A DNA stretch of 64,000 bases, from assembly GCF_963855985.1 (NCBI RefSeq), contig NC_087093.1, positions 2,177,501 to 2,241,500 of the forward strand, written 5' to 3'. Made by a program: the position numbers and the translations under genes. A model generated the notes under the pieces. It saw only the letters and a list, made by a program, of their open reading frames with translations. It had not been told where the DNA came from and searched no databases. Below are positions 1 to 11,140 of the stretch, piece by piece. How positions within the stretch are numbered: position 1 is the first letter of the stretch; each line of letters opens with the position of its first letter. This stretch comes from Ostrinia nubilalis. Its lineage: Eukaryota; Arthropoda; Insecta; Lepidoptera; Crambidae.

Positions 1-960
1 CAGGAATATTGTATAGCCGGGCAAGATGATATTAATAAACCTATTATCCTCGCGAATTCACGTAATTTACATTTACGGGTGTTTTTGAATGTTAAAAGTG
101 TGTCTTTTATTTTAATTTTCTTAGCTTCAGGTAAAGTTAAAGTCATTTCTTCAGAATTAAAAATGAATCCCAAAAATTTTGTGACTTTTTTAGGAACCAA
201 ACAACTTTTTTCAGTGTTTAGCATAAACCCTAAGCTCTCTAAAAGGGCTTTGGTTTGTCTAACATTATTTTTACATTCAAAATAATCCTGTCCGATACAA
301 AGCATATCATCTAGATACATAACAGAAAGCATCCCACGTGACCTCAAAAATTCTAAGACTGGTTTCATCAACTTTGTGAAAACATAAGGTGCCGTGCTTA
401 AACCGAAAGGTAAGCAATTAAACTCGTACATAATGTCGTTATATTTAAAACGAAGATATTTTTTATGAGGCTCATGAATCTGAATAAAAAAGTACGCGTC
501 TTTTAGATCTATTGATGCCATGAAACAATTTTCAGTAATAAGTTTTGATGCGGTACGATAGTCCTCCATCTTAAAGTGCTGTGTTTTTATGAATTTATTT
601 AAGCACTTTAAATTAAGAATGAATCGTTTACTACCATTCGGTTTTGGCACTAGGAAGACACTAGACAAAAATTGTCCTTTAACAGGATTGCATATAGATA
701 TGGCATTAATTTTTAATAAATGGTTAATAGATTCGTTAAAATCTTTATTTTCACTATCCGAGCGAGGATAAACACTAGGGTTATTAGTACAGATTGGCAT
801 TGAGGAAAATGGTATCTTATATCCATTTATCCACGATAAAATAGTGGGGTCATTCGTGATATGTGACCACTCATGTAAAAAGTATTTGAGTCTGCCAGCG
901 TATAGTACCTCGTGATCTAGGTGCGATGAGTCCTCCTCGACGGCGGCGGCGGCGGCTGAT
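1..960 (-). CDS. DIRS-like reverse transcriptase, 5' part, open at window edge
   Basis: Copies element RNA into DNA. The minus-strand frame is open from inside the end of gag to base 1. Seen in order: a GRLKYFLHEW...WINGYKIPF leader, an FLSSVFLVPKPNGSKRFILN block, MASIDLKDAYFFIQIH (first catalytic Asp), a YEFNCLPFGLSTAPYVFTK block, and the catalytic MYLDD box at about 305-320, followed by FLGFIF. The frame differs by one from gag and overlaps its end, so translation may need a frameshift or re-initiation; no obvious start codon follows the gag stop. The thumb, RNase H and later domains lie outside the window. No stop or frameshift was found, so this copy may be recent. Confidence 0.85.
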
Positions 961-2339
961 GAGGCGGCGAGCGGTGTGGAGGCCGGTATGAGTCGCTGGG
1001 GCCCGGGCGCGTCGTGCGGTAGGCCGGTCGACCTCTCGCAGCAGCGGCGGTTGTCTTGTTGTCGGCCTTCCGTTGCTGCGGTTTGTAGTTTAAATTATTA
1101 GTCTTACTTGTACTTGGTTTGTTAGCTGGATTTTTATATGTAGGTTTTGGTACGGTTTTCAATGCCTCTCCAGATTTTTGGATGGATTTTGCAGTTTTAA
1201 TTTTTTCCGTAATATTGTCACCAAAAAGTTGATTGTTTCTAACGGTGTTAACCAATGAATCCTTCAGTTCAGTATTAATCGAAGTAATAACGAAATGCCT
1301 ACGAGTCTTAGTCTCGTGGAAATGTATGTCACATAAAATGCGGCAAGCATCACTTATTGGCTTTAAAATCTTTTGTTTGGATGTTTCATTCGAAAGAATT
1401 GAGTCTACAGCTGTGCCTAAAGCAGAAATAGCTACTGCAAGCTGTTTTTGTTGGTACATTAGTGCCGAATCTCGTTTCACCATAACATCTCGAATAGCGG
1501 CCTTAACCTCAGGATTTAACGTAGGTGCCACTAATAAATCGCAATTATTTGGTACCGAATATTGCTGCATAATTTGGTCCTTAACATCTTTTTGAAGACC
1601 CTTTGCTAGGATTTCTTGCCACCTGTTGGCGACGTCTTTGTGGATAGCCGGACCGAGAGTGGCTTCCGCCTTAGGAGCGTCACCCAACAGTTGCAAAATA
1701 TCATCGTCTAAAACCGCTTCGGTAGGGCTTACAGACTCGGATGGCACGACTTCTTGCGTCTCTTTTGGAGAAGAGGGTCCAGGTATAGATTTGGAGGGTG
1801 ATATTAGGCCCGGTGCGGCACGCTCCGGGGAGTCAAGTCGTGCCGGTGATACTGGGCACGGTGACTCAGGCCACAGTGATTCAGGATGGTTTTCATCCTG
1901 TAAGCTTATTACAGCACTGCCGACATCTTCCTCGACGGCGTCGACTGAAACAACCAAAGAGTTTGGTTTTTAGACGTGTCGCATACTTTCGAGAGAATAG
2001 CACATTTTTGGAGGGCCAAATTTATCAATACTCGTGGCAGTGTTAGCCCAAAAAAGGCAGCACGTATCACATTGATTTAGCAGACGCGACAGTGGCAGCC
2101 CAAAGTTAGCAGCACGTATCGCTCTATGGCCAATAGGTTGATTCAATAAGCGTGACAGTGGGAGCCCAGAGTTGGCATCACGTATCACTATTGGATCACC
2201 AAAATAATAATTTTTACTTACGGTTGGGTTCTTCGTCCGATATTTGGACATGTTCACGAGTCTTTTGTAGCTTCTTCTCCAATTTTTGTATTTTACGCCG
2301 TATTTCTTCTTCAGAATTATATTTCCTTTTATTTCCCAT
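917..2339 (-). CDS. DIRS-like gag protein, two exons (2339-2222 and 1944-917)
   Basis: The structural protein of the retrotransposon, expected to bind RNA and form the cytoplasmic particle. Exon 1 starts at the ATG at 2339-2337 and encodes 39 residues, lysine/glutamate rich with coiled-coil character (GNKRKYNSEEE, then KLEKKLQKTRE). Exon 2 encodes about 342 residues: an acidic, Ser/Pro-rich start, a conserved helical middle (LLGDAPK...NRWQEILAKGL...VPNNCDLLVAPTLNPEVKAAI) and a basic, proline-rich tail ending at the stop at 917. No zinc knuckle is present, as is usual for DIRS gag. No ATG opens exon 2 in frame; it begins at a good splice acceptor, and joining it to exon 1 keeps frame (1 nt + 2 nt across the junction). 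No internal stop or frameshift, so the gene could be functional. Splicing is inferred, not observed. Confidence 0.72.
1945..2221 (-). other. Putative 277-nt intron in DIRS gag
   Basis: Reading the minus strand, exon 1 ends AACC and is followed by the donor GTAAGT (2221-2216). The acceptor is TTTGGTTGTTTCAG ending at 1945, with a pyrimidine-rich stretch before it. Stops occur in the intron in the exon 1 frame, and the phase matches across it. Inside are three diverged copies of a ~60-bp unit (about 2033-2090, 2091-2154 and 2155-2200), each carrying GTGGCAGCCCA-like and GCACGTATC-like words. Confidence 0.6.
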
Positions 2340-2576
2340 GTTGAAAGCGTAGAGCTCCGAATGTACGTGCGAAGGCTTGAGCACGAGAACGCAGAATGAC
2401 TCGCAGCAAATGGCCGCCGGCTAAAGCGAGCTACGTAGTGGGGGTACTCGGAAATACGTCACTTAAGTGTTGCCATTTTTTAAACTCGATTCAATCAAAT
2501 TGAATTTTATTAAATCGACTTAAAAAATAAAAATAACTTTAAAAAATGCGTGGAAGGCTAGTGCTTGGGGGCGCTA
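2340..2576. other. Upstream flank of the DIRS-like element
   Basis: No gene. The part to about 2460 is GC-richer (GGCCGCCGGCTAAAGCGAGC) and lies where the inverted terminal repeat and promoter of the DIRS-like element would be, but its partner end is outside the window so the limit cannot be set. Confidence 0.3.
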
Positions 2577-2635
2577 CTACAATATGTAAACCAATAAATG
2601 TATAAATCGCAAAGAATGAAGCTGTGAAACATAAT

Positions 2636-2706
2636 AGAGCTCTGTGATTGGTTCGTGTGTCCACGCGCACTGTGAGACCTCATAGTAATGTTTGTGAATA
2701 CGGGCG
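2636..2706 (-). mobile_element. Partial copy of MITE family A (CGCCCGTATTCACAAAC ends)
   Basis: Reverse complement of the first half of the elements at 10399-10540 and 21635-21780: it ends in TTTGTGAATACGGGCG followed by TAA. The other half has diverged or been lost. Confidence 0.7.
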
Positions 2707-2709
2707 TAA

Positions 2710-3807
2710 GTTTGAGTTAATAATAGAATGGAAAAGTAATAAAATTTTCTCGCGTAGAAACAATGGGAAGATTGCTCTAAAGTTTGTTCAACCCGTTTCT
2801 TACTAATTACAAAGCAAATTGGTTTACTATTAAAATTACTTGAAAGTATTGAAACACACACTCGAAAAACATAACCCTCCTTCTGGCGCAGTCGGGTAAA
2901 AAATTTATTTATTAGGTTTCTCCAAACACTAACACAGATTACATCAAAGCCGGCCGCATCGGGTGCAATCTCGGCATATTAAACGAAATGCCTACGTCGC
3001 TATAAGAAAGAAAACGGGAAATGCTAGAAATTCCCGGGCAAGCTACAGTCGGGCGCAGTTTCCCGTCTCGGAGCGGAAGTTGGGTGAAGTGTATTTGAAT
3101 TTATGACAGTATCAGTATGTATTGAAGGACCTAATGTATTTTTCTGACAAATACGTACTCAAAGTGTAAACAGTTCTATCCATGTAAATGAGAAGTAGAT
3201 CAACATAATGTGTAGAAAAACTGATTATGTTTTTTTATGTTGAAAATCACGGGCGGTATTACAATGCTTGCTTGTTCAGCAGTGCACGTCTTATGGCTGA
3301 TATGTTGATGATGATCATAATTATGCTTCTGTCACTGAAAGCATTTGCTAAATTAAAAAAAACAAAGGATTTCATCTCTTCCTCTCTAAATTTTACTTTT
3401 TATAAGTCTCAAAATTGCATAAATTTGCATCCATAGCATTTTTTAAATCAGTTCAATTTGGTCAAAGCTCGACAAAATATTGGACATTTACCACACAGAC
3501 GTCGCGCGTTTCCCGCTTTGCCCGGAGATACCGCGTACTGAACTATTGGTACGTTACAAGCCAATAAAGGAATTTCAACTGGGTTTATGTTCCCTTGTTA
3601 TCTAACGACAGGAAATATTGTTCCGGTTTGAACTCCTAAACTGGCTCTAGTGTTTTGGAATTGGAAAGATTCGTTTATGAAATATTTTTGTAGCACAATT
3701 TTATTTGTAGAGTTAAATACGTTTATGTTGCTGTTTTGATGTTTATAGTGATGATTGCAGCATTATAAGTTAATTGCAGTATGAAATAAGTACATCGACG
3801 TATACAC
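2710..3807. other. No recognisable feature
   Basis: AT-rich with only short chance reading frames. A GC-richer patch at about 2945-3090 carries no coding frame that I recognise. Confidence 0.5.
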
Positions 3808-3889
3808 TTTGAGCACCCGCCCAAATAGCACCTGGCCTATTCCACTTAGAGCACCTTTCGATATTTTGGGCAGGTGCTCTAAGTGGAAT
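3808..3889. repeat. Foldback element, hairpin form (family B)
   Basis: The core 3839-3889 is a hairpin: ATTCCACTTAGAGCACC pairs with GGTGCTCTAAGTGGAAT across a short loop. It is preceded by GAGCACCCGCCCAAATAGCACC. A reverse-oriented relative is at 20225-20312. Confidence 0.7.
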
Positions 3890-4201
3890 TAAATTGATTC
3901 TTACGACGTATTCCACTTGGAAAAGTTTTGACTCTGTGTTTGAAATAAAGTTTTATTAACTTTGATTAGCAATGGGATTGAAAACACATTGAATATAACT
4001 TGTAGGCAAACATATTTAAATTAAAAATCTTCCCTTCTTTCCCTTTATTTTACTTTACTTGACTTGACCAAAAATTGAAAGAGTCAAATCTGGACTCGAT
4101 TCAAATTCAAGCAAGCTGTAATTGGTTGAATAGGTAGACCAATCTCTTCTTACGGGTAATTGAGTATCGTTTCGTTATTCAGTCAATAATATAATCAACC
4201 T

Positions 4202-4298
4202 GAGGTGGAATTGTGTAAAACAATCGTAATCATTTGACAGTTCATAACGTACGATTATTCTGTCAAATGATTACGATTGCTTTACACAATTCCACCTC
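4202..4298. repeat. Near-perfect inverted repeat, 39-bp arms
   Basis: Arms 4202-4240 and 4260-4298 are reverse complements with one mismatch, around a 19-nt loop. The outer ends read GAGGTGGAATTGTGTAAA and its complement. Likely a small foldback MITE. Confidence 0.85.
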
Positions 4299-5315
4299 TG
4301 ATCAATGATCAAAATGAGTGATCATAATCGATATTTATTTTGTCATTTTTATAATGACTTCATTTGCATCGACGTTTATTTTCACCTCCCCTTCCATTCT
4401 TTCTGTTTGTGATGTTTTATGTAAATCAACTCTAAATCACGAAAAAATATAAAACATTACTGAGCCTAAAGCCTGCAGCTTCCAGCTCGACACTGCTGTT
4501 AATGAAGTATAGCAACCGTCCGCCGCCTCGCGAGTAATTCAATAAAGTGTGGCGAAGCACCCTAACCTTTTTTAGACCGAGAGGAAGTGCTAGGTAGAAC
4601 ATAAAATAGTATACAACTTCAGACTCGCGGGTAGGGATGTGACGATAGGTATCGATATAATTATCGATAGTAATGTGTAACGATTTTTCGATACAAAAAA
4701 GTATTATTACTTTTACGCTTAAGCTGGCGCAGCGACCCAAAGTGAGTCTTGGCCTCTGCCAACCATTTCGTTCTGTTCTGCGCCACCTCTCGCCAGTTAT
4801 TCTTACTCTTTATTTATGAAAAATCGAATTACTGTTGGTTTTCATTATTTAACATCCTAAATCAGTACCAAAACTAGAAAAATATATTTTAAACTGAAAC
4901 TTGGAAAATCCGAAATTAATATTTTCCGATAGAGTTGCGCAGGCTGGAGCTGAAATATTGTAGATTTTCTACCAGAATAAATACCTATACAGCTTAACTA
5001 ATATCGCTACGAGAAGATTGAGTATTAACTACTTACATCAACTAAATCGATTGCATTTTATCGATACTAATTCTATTTAAAGCCAAAAATATCGACATTA
5101 AAATTAGGTTTGTTACTCAACAGTTTCATCACTACTCGCGACAATCAGAGTAAGTGATAATGCGAGGTCAGAGGTCTAAGAGGACCTGCATTGAAGTAGA
5201 GTGTCTTATCACTTAATATTAACTAAAGCATTATTGCACTTGCATCTTATTTCTGTTTCTTATTTAATAACCTTAACGTTCTCAAGTAAGTAACACAAAA
5301 GACAGTACCATAGTC
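4299..5315. other. No gene; several ATCGAT-rich sites
   Basis: No coding frame recognised. TATCGATA-type words cluster at 4648-4692 and again near 5045-5095. These resemble insect DREF/BEAF-type sites, but could be chance in AT-rich DNA. Confidence 0.3.
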
Positions 5316-5440
5316 AAATGGCGAAGGGGTCGGACTGGCCGACTCGTGATCCGAGGAGCGCGGGTTTGATCCCAGCCACCGCTCGTTATTGTGGTAAGCC
5401 CACTCATCACACAAGCATATTTCTCTTACCACTAGGGGTA
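5316..5440 (+). repeat. tRNA-derived SINE fragment
   Basis: ATGGCGAAGGGGTCGG resembles a Pol III A box and GCGGGTTTGATCCCAGCC a B box (GGTTCGATCC type), about 45 nt apart. A non-tRNA body follows. The acceptor stem does not pair well, so this is a SINE head and not a working tRNA. Confidence 0.6.
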
Positions 5441-6650
5441 ATTTTCTAAAATTATTTTAAAAAATATATGAGGAGGAAAAAGGTTAAGACATAAAATTTA
5501 GTTCTATCACCCAAAATAATACACCAATGGATAGTAAATAAATGGTTTTGCTAAGTTTAGCTCATGTTTTGTCACACAAGCGAACTTTTATTGCCCTTTG
5601 CCGACATCATCGTAAAAAGGAAAGATTTTTAACAGAAAATGCAATAAATATATAAAGAGTTTCTTTGTTCTCCGCATATATTATTCAAGGGATTCGAGAA
5701 ACGCGAGTAAAACCAGCGAATGCGCACTAATGAATTTTGTCAGTACATTATTGAGAAAAACCTTCCATTTTCCTTATTCTGTTGGAAGGTTTATTACTTT
5801 ATCTTTTTTAAGAATATTCGAAAGTAAATATAAATTAGTCAAATAGTCCCATATTAACCCCTCCTGGTAAGCTAAATAAGTATGCTTATGTAACGAGTAC
5901 TTACCACATTAGTTCGGCATCGCCTCTGTCCAGTCCAAAATACTCTCTGTTTTAGTAATATTTTAGGTAAATAATAAACTTATTAAGTTTATTATCATTG
6001 ACTTAATGTTTGAATTCTGTTTTAGATTTGCAGACTTAAATAAAGATAACAAAGAAGTGAATTCATCAACAGAAACAAGACATTTTAAAAAGAGAGGGGC
6101 GAAAATTTTAAAAGAATAACAATAATATTTAAATATAAACTTTTTGTACATATCATAACTACATTTGCCGCTTTGATTCACGTGGAACGGCAGCAAATAT
6201 CAATTAAAATCTTTGATTAATCGCTGAAAGCGGTCAAACGTTGGAATTCAGGCATTGTTTCTCATAATTGTCAAAGCGAATGATATTGCGATGGCAGGAC
6301 AAAGTTTATTGGTGCCTTTGTGGCAATTAGAAGGAGCATTACACGAGCATTCGCTGCCAATTTGTACGGCACTGGTTAATTTTGTCGAGCTCGAATCCTC
6401 GATATGAATCCTTTTTGAATTCTGGTCTCGATTAGTGCTCTTAATTCTATAATAATTTATATATGGGTTAATACCCATAAATATTGTGCCTTTTAGCCGA
6501 CTTTAAAAAAACGAGGAGGTTCTTAATTCGACTGAATGTTTTTTTTTAATTCTTGTCTCGAATAGTGCTCTTATTTTCATAAATCGTATCATCAACCCAT
6601 AATTATTTGCTTTTCTGTGTAAAACTTTGCTAATTACCTTCAGCTACCTT
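5441..6650. other. No recognisable feature
   Basis: Short AT-rich chance frames only. The phrase around a Glu/Ser-coding word in the 6400-6440 area recurs loosely at 6536-6575, suggesting an old repeat. Confidence 0.4.
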
Positions 6651-6654
6651 TCCT

Positions 6655-6706
6655 TATTGTAGGAAATCTTTGGAGGGGGCTTTTGTCCAGCATTGGACAT
6701 GGTTTG
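6655..6706 (+). mobile_element. RTE-type LINE 3' end, short relic
   Basis: AAATCTTTGGAGGGGGCTTT followed by TGTCCAGCATTGGACATGGTT matches the last codons and 3' tail of the RTE copies at 43356-44038 and 36019-36443. Confidence 0.55.
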
Positions 6707-6719
6707 GTTAAACGTCTAA

Positions 6720-7640
6720 GAACTTTGCTAAATTTAGTTCGAAGATTCATTGGGGCTTAAATGTGTTAAAGATAAGCAAGAAGATTAAGTGAGTATGTCA
6801 ATTGTTAAGAAAAACATAATACTTTATAGGATAATATAATATCAAGGGCACCAAGAAACCTTTTTTACTCATATAACTAAAGTTAAGATTAATGCAGTTG
6901 AAAAAGGGGCCGAACACGCCCAGGTTAAGTATTGTTTCAAAATAATATTTCTTAAATCACTCCAAGTGAGCCAAACTTGTCCTCCGCTCGAATGAGTTTT
7001 ATAGGAGTCGAGTGGTTAAATGAAATCATGCGAGCGGGCTCTAGGGACCGCTTAGGGCGCGGGCAGGTTAATGCATAAGTAATGGGTCCTTTAAGGGGCC
7101 GTATGGAGACCCACTGCGGAGGTGGAAGTGTTCTGTGCATGCACTTGTCGTAGAGTGGATAGCTTTGGAAGGAGACGGCATAGGTTTGTGGCCATGACCA
7201 TAATTTATGAAATGAGTTTTTTGTTTGCTGTCTGATTTTGTACTAGTGTCATCTGTCATCATAAGAAGCAAAATAATGAAGTGTCACTGTTAGTGTTAAC
7301 TTATGCTTGAGTTATTTTTTAGAATTATAAGATTTATTAGAAAAATATAGTGCCATTTCGCTAATTAACCACATTACCTACTTCATCAATAGACCTATTT
7401 TTTAACAATAAATAGGACATATTGATTAAAATCGCTATTAAAACTCAAATAAGAGGAGCATGATTAAAAAAATCCACTCAAAGGATAGTACACACCGATT
7501 CTTCTCCTAATACACTCAATCGCTACTAAAACTCAAACGCAAAATTTCCCCAAAAATTCAAAAATACACTCCCCAAATCACCAAAAGCCGCATCTAATTC
7601 AGCTGTCCTTTATACAGTGCGGGCACGGATTTTGCATCAA
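6720..7640. other. No recognisable feature
   Basis: Two short overlapping minus-strand frames at 6952-7271 are not recognisable proteins. Confidence 0.4.
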
Positions 7641-7669
7641 TCTGCTCACACACGCTCGTGACATACCAT

Positions 7670-7846
7670 TATAAATCTCACTGAAGATACACTCCATCCA
7701 TCACTTAAAGGAAATGAAGTCTCGCGCGTTTCGAACGCAGCGGTTTCGTGGACACACGCGGTGACGTTTAGTTGTTGATGCATCGCTTTGTTGAATGTTG
7801 CCGAAAGATTTTTAAAATGTCCGATTTTGGGCTTGATTGATCGGTG
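7670..7846 (+). promoter_or_regulatory. Possible promoter with untranslated first exon
   Basis: A GC-richer block (7715-7790: TCTCGCGCGTTTCGAACGCA and CACACGCGGTGACG) follows a TTATAAA at 7670 and ends in a strong donor, GGTG then GTAAGTGA, at 7847. An ATG at 7817 opens only seven codons, so any exon would be 5' UTR. The evidence is composition and one splice site only. Confidence 0.22.
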
Positions 7847-7849
7847 GTA

Positions 7850-8611
7850 AGTGAATTCTTTTGTTTTGTTGAGTAATTGAGGCTGTGTAATTTTTATTTC
7901 GATGGTTTTGTTAATTTACGGACAAAGAGATATCGTTGTGAATGATAGTGGATGTAATAATAGAGAGATGATAACTAGCCACGTTTTTGTAATGTTACAA
8001 AAGCAAGTCTTGATACCAATAGAATTTGTTGTGGCATTACCATAAGTTTGAGGCCGCTACATTGTAAAAAAAAAATAACATGGACATTATCGTTCTGAAA
8101 AAAAGAGGAGTTCTTGTTCCTCTTTTTAGTGATGTTGAGCCTCCTCAACAACTTAATTATTGCAATCAAATGACTAAACTTACTTTGTTATTTGATATTA
8201 ATGTTTTCCACACGTCTTTGCTTAGCGAAAATAATCTCTACCATCTAAGGGTAAAACATCAAAAACATTTGATTGCGAAACAAGTTTATACAAACAAGAT
8301 AACCTACTTTTACAAATAAAATCCCTAAATAACACCGGATGTAGTCGACACAACATGTTCCTAAAGACGATTTCCTTTGAATCTCAAGCAAATCTTGGAG
8401 CTGGTCGCAAAGATCGGGATCTGTATTTGAGCGAGGAACTAAAGTGAAAAGTAATATTTGTCCGGAAATAAGACTGTATTACGTGAATATTTGTTTTACT
8501 GTCTGTTTGTGCTCCTCTGAAGTTAGTTATGAACGTTTAATAATCATAAAAAGATAATATTTAGTTAGTTAATGCAATACTAAGTTTGGTGAATATGATT
8601 TTTAAATCTAA
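7850..8611. other. No recognisable feature
   Basis: AT-rich; the 79-residue frame at 8080-8319 has no recognisable motif. Confidence 0.4.
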
Positions 8612-8822
8612 ATATATGTAACTCGAAGGTGACTGACTGACTGACTGACACAGTGATCTATTAACGTACATCACAGCCCAAACCACTGGACGAATCGGGC
8701 TGAAATTTGGCATGTAGGTAGATGTCATGACGTAGGCATCCGCTAAGAAAGGATTTTACGAAACCCCACCTCTAAGGGGGTAAAACGGGATCCACGCGTA
8801 CGAAGTCGCGGGCGGCCGCTAG
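8612..8822 (+). mobile_element. Helitron-like non-autonomous element, copy 1
   Basis: Starts near ATATATGTAACTCGAAGG, carries a GACTGACTGACTGACTG microsatellite, and ends GCGGGCGGCCGCTAG followed by T. That gives a small GCGG/CCGC hairpin just before a CTAG-T end, as in Helitrons. The ~200-bp body is shared with 26895-27112 (minus strand) and in part with 22530-22687 and 43182-43280. Confidence 0.65.
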
Positions 8823-10170
8823 TTAAATAATAATTTAAAACTGTATTTGCTTACTCCACATAGAGAGTTCCGAGGACCATTGCAATAACTAAGTTTATTT
8901 ACATATGACATCAAGCAAAAGCTGGGCTACACTCATAATGCTGGCATGTTGCATTTGCATTTTATGTACCCACTTACTTGTAGGGTAGGTACATTAAATT
9001 CAAATCTTTTGCAAAATAATAAGTAAATGAACTAATAATTAATTTTTATGCCAGCTTATTTAGGAGTGTCAAATATTATAAGTTTAATTAACAATCTAAT
9101 TAGCTCTATATAAATTAACTAGTAGTAATAATTTCAACAGTTGCAACAACAAAGGTGACAAAACAACAGAAGATAGTAGTTCCTGAGATTAGCGCGTTCA
9201 ACCAAACAAACATCAGCTTTATAATATTAGTAGGTATCCCTCGGAGATGACATATCACCCCACCATGTACCTCGTCAGCGCTACCACGACCACTCTGACA
9301 AGAGTGCCCGATTAAGAAGAAGAAGAATATTAGTATAGATATCTGCGGCATCATTTAAGCTGGCCGAACGACTATGCGTTATTATGAACGCAAGAAGCTA
9401 CAAAGAAAATTTGATTAAAAACTTTTTTTTTAGTCTTTTGTGTGGTCTGTATTTCAAAATTAATAAAACTAAAATTCGTGCACATAAAGGGTTTCATCGG
9501 AGCCGAGTACTCCACTAATTACAATGCACGTAATCCGTGTATTGTCGGGCACAATAGACCCTCGCTTAGCGGGGGTTAATAAATACTAATTGATAGGACT
9601 AATCCCACTAGAGTTTCAAACAATCAATTTTAAAGGAATGCCTTTGAAGGGTTAAACTCATCGTCCGACCAGACGGGGCTTCGAATATTGTTGAAATTTT
9701 GTTGATTGGCAAAAGCTAATGATTCATAAAGACTTCATGATTTAATTTGTGAATAATTTTTTTACAACAGCAGAACATGGAATTGTGTTGGTCGATTCTT
9801 TTTTTTAAAGGTAAAATACAATCAAAAGCACAGAAATTGGTTCTTAAAAATATTTTTTTCTAGCCCTGAAAACATGATGTTATTTTTTATCAGCTATAAA
9901 ATTAGATTGTAGTAACTCTGATCGATTGATTCTTCCTCTCTATTGTTGTTGTGCCCAACAGGGTTCATGGTGATTTATTTATTTTATTTTATTTTTATTT
10001 ATTTATTTTATAGAAACCAACAGCGATACATTGAAAATGTTTGTTATAAGACTTAGACAATCAATCTAATTATATTCTGTAAGACCTTATATTACACTGT
10101 AATATGCAATAAATTATTGAGTATTGAGATCTTTTATTTTTGCTTTGATGCTTTAATTGATGAGCTACTA
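8823..10170. other. No gene; low-complexity tract
   Basis: A minus-strand frame at 9115-9354 has hydrophobic stretches but coincides with repeat-like sequence ending in an AAGAAGAAGAA run, so it is probably a LINE 3' end. Positions 9970-10010 are a TTTATTTATTTTATTTTATT-type low-complexity tract. Confidence 0.4.
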
Positions 10171-10179
10171 ACTGATCAA

Positions 10180-10240
10180 TGGAAATCATAGGCCATGTTC
10201 TGCAGTGGACATCCTGTTGTTAAAATTATGATGATGAAAG
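10180..10240 (+). mobile_element. RTE-type LINE 3' end, short relic
   Basis: AAATCATAGGCCATGTTCTG then CAGTGGACATCCTGTTG, ending in ATGATGATGA, the typical tail of the local RTE family. Confidence 0.5.
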
Positions 10241-10398
10241 ATTATAGAGTTCACGACACCTACGTACTCAAAATTTATTCTCGTAGGCATTTCTTCACTA
10301 AAAGTAACTTCATGGAAGAGTAACAAGCTTAATACACATACATGAAATACACAAAACACCAAATACTATAACTAGGCACGTCACTCTACTCATACTAA

Positions 10399-10540
10399 CG
10401 CCCGTATTCACAAACGTTACTATGAGGTCTCACAGTGCGCGTGGACGTACAGGATGACACACTAACCAATCACAGAGCTCTATTCAACGCTGTGCGTTCG
10501 ATTTGCTGCTTCACTTAAGCAAGCATCGTTTGTGAACGGG
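10399..10540 (+). mobile_element. MITE family A, complete copy (TAA target duplication)
   Basis: 142 bp, starting CGCCCGTATTCACAAACG and ending CGTTTGTGAACGGG, flanked by TAA (10396-10398 and 10541-10543). The 3-bp TWA duplication suggests mobilisation by a PIF/Harbinger transposase. Closest relative at 21635-21780. Confidence 0.75.
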
Positions 10541-10830
10541 TAAATCACTGAACACTAAATATATCTGTGTAAACAAAGACAAGCCGAGGTTGTTATGAAA
10601 TAATGATTACAAACACGGAACACTTACCACCTGTCATTTACAAATAAAGTCCTTCAAAAAGAACAACATGTTTGCGATGAAGGGTGCGGATTACTCCCTC
10701 CCCGTGTATACCTTAATAAGTCCTTGACTAGTGCGGTGGCTGAATCGATAGTTTTTAACCCACTATCGAGTAAATATTGTGTTCTGAAATGGCGCTAAAA
10801 CTCTATAACTAAAACACAACTTTTAGTCCT

Positions 10831-10930
10831 AAATGACGTCCACAGCTGGACAAAGACCTCCCCCAAGGATTTGCATAACGACCGCCGGCATCCAGGTACT
10901 TTCCGCGACTATAACCATGTTGGTTTACCT
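10831..10930 (-). mobile_element. RTE-type LINE 3' end
   Basis: TGACGTCCACAGCTGGACAA then AGACCTCCCCCAAGGATTT is the reverse complement of the usual RTE 3' end. The inward limit is not clear. Confidence 0.55.
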
Positions 10931-11095
10931 AGTGGAAGGCTTGTCACACTACGTCTTGGGGCTATATTTCACCGGGACACCATGGCGGCGCAACCAGTCA
11001 CCGCTACTAACAAAATATATACAGCTCTATAGAGAGTTACTCACCTGGTGTCCGTTTGGTTGCGCAAAGCTGTATACATTTTGTTGGTACAACTC

Positions 11096-11140
11096 CATAG
11101 AGTTTGACAGATTTTTGACGTTTGTTAAAGTTAAAGTATG
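11096..11140 (+). mobile_element. MITE family C, partial copy
   Basis: Carries the family C core (GAGTTTGACAGATTTTTGAC then GTTTGTTAAAGTTAAAGT) but lacks both GGCTGAGTTGCACCA ends. Confidence 0.6.

Larger units (their letters stand above)
1..2345 (-). mobile_element. DIRS-like tyrosine-recombinase-type retrotransposon, 5' half
   Basis: On the minus strand a gag-like gene is followed, in an overlapping frame, by an intact reverse transcriptase that leaves the window at base 1. This order, the wording of the RT core and the style of the gag match DIRS/PAT-like elements of insects, which move with a tyrosine recombinase instead of an integrase. The RNase H and recombinase would lie left of base 1 and are not seen, so the class rests on gag and RT alone. 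No LTR-like direct repeat flanks the gag. The right boundary is uncertain; sequence to about 2460 may still belong to the element. Confidence 0.75.

Noticed and set aside
1233..1973. Plus-strand frames opposite the DIRS gag
   Set aside because: Shadows of the minus-strand gag; their translations show no motif.
1970..2257. 95-residue minus-strand frame with a repeated GLPLSRLLNQ
   Set aside because: It lies in the putative intron. The repeat is that of the DNA units, and the frame disagrees with both exons.
9115..9354. Hydrophobic 79-residue frame that might be a membrane protein
   Set aside because: Its start coincides with an AAGAAGAAG-type LINE tail and low-complexity sequence; there is no supporting gene structure.
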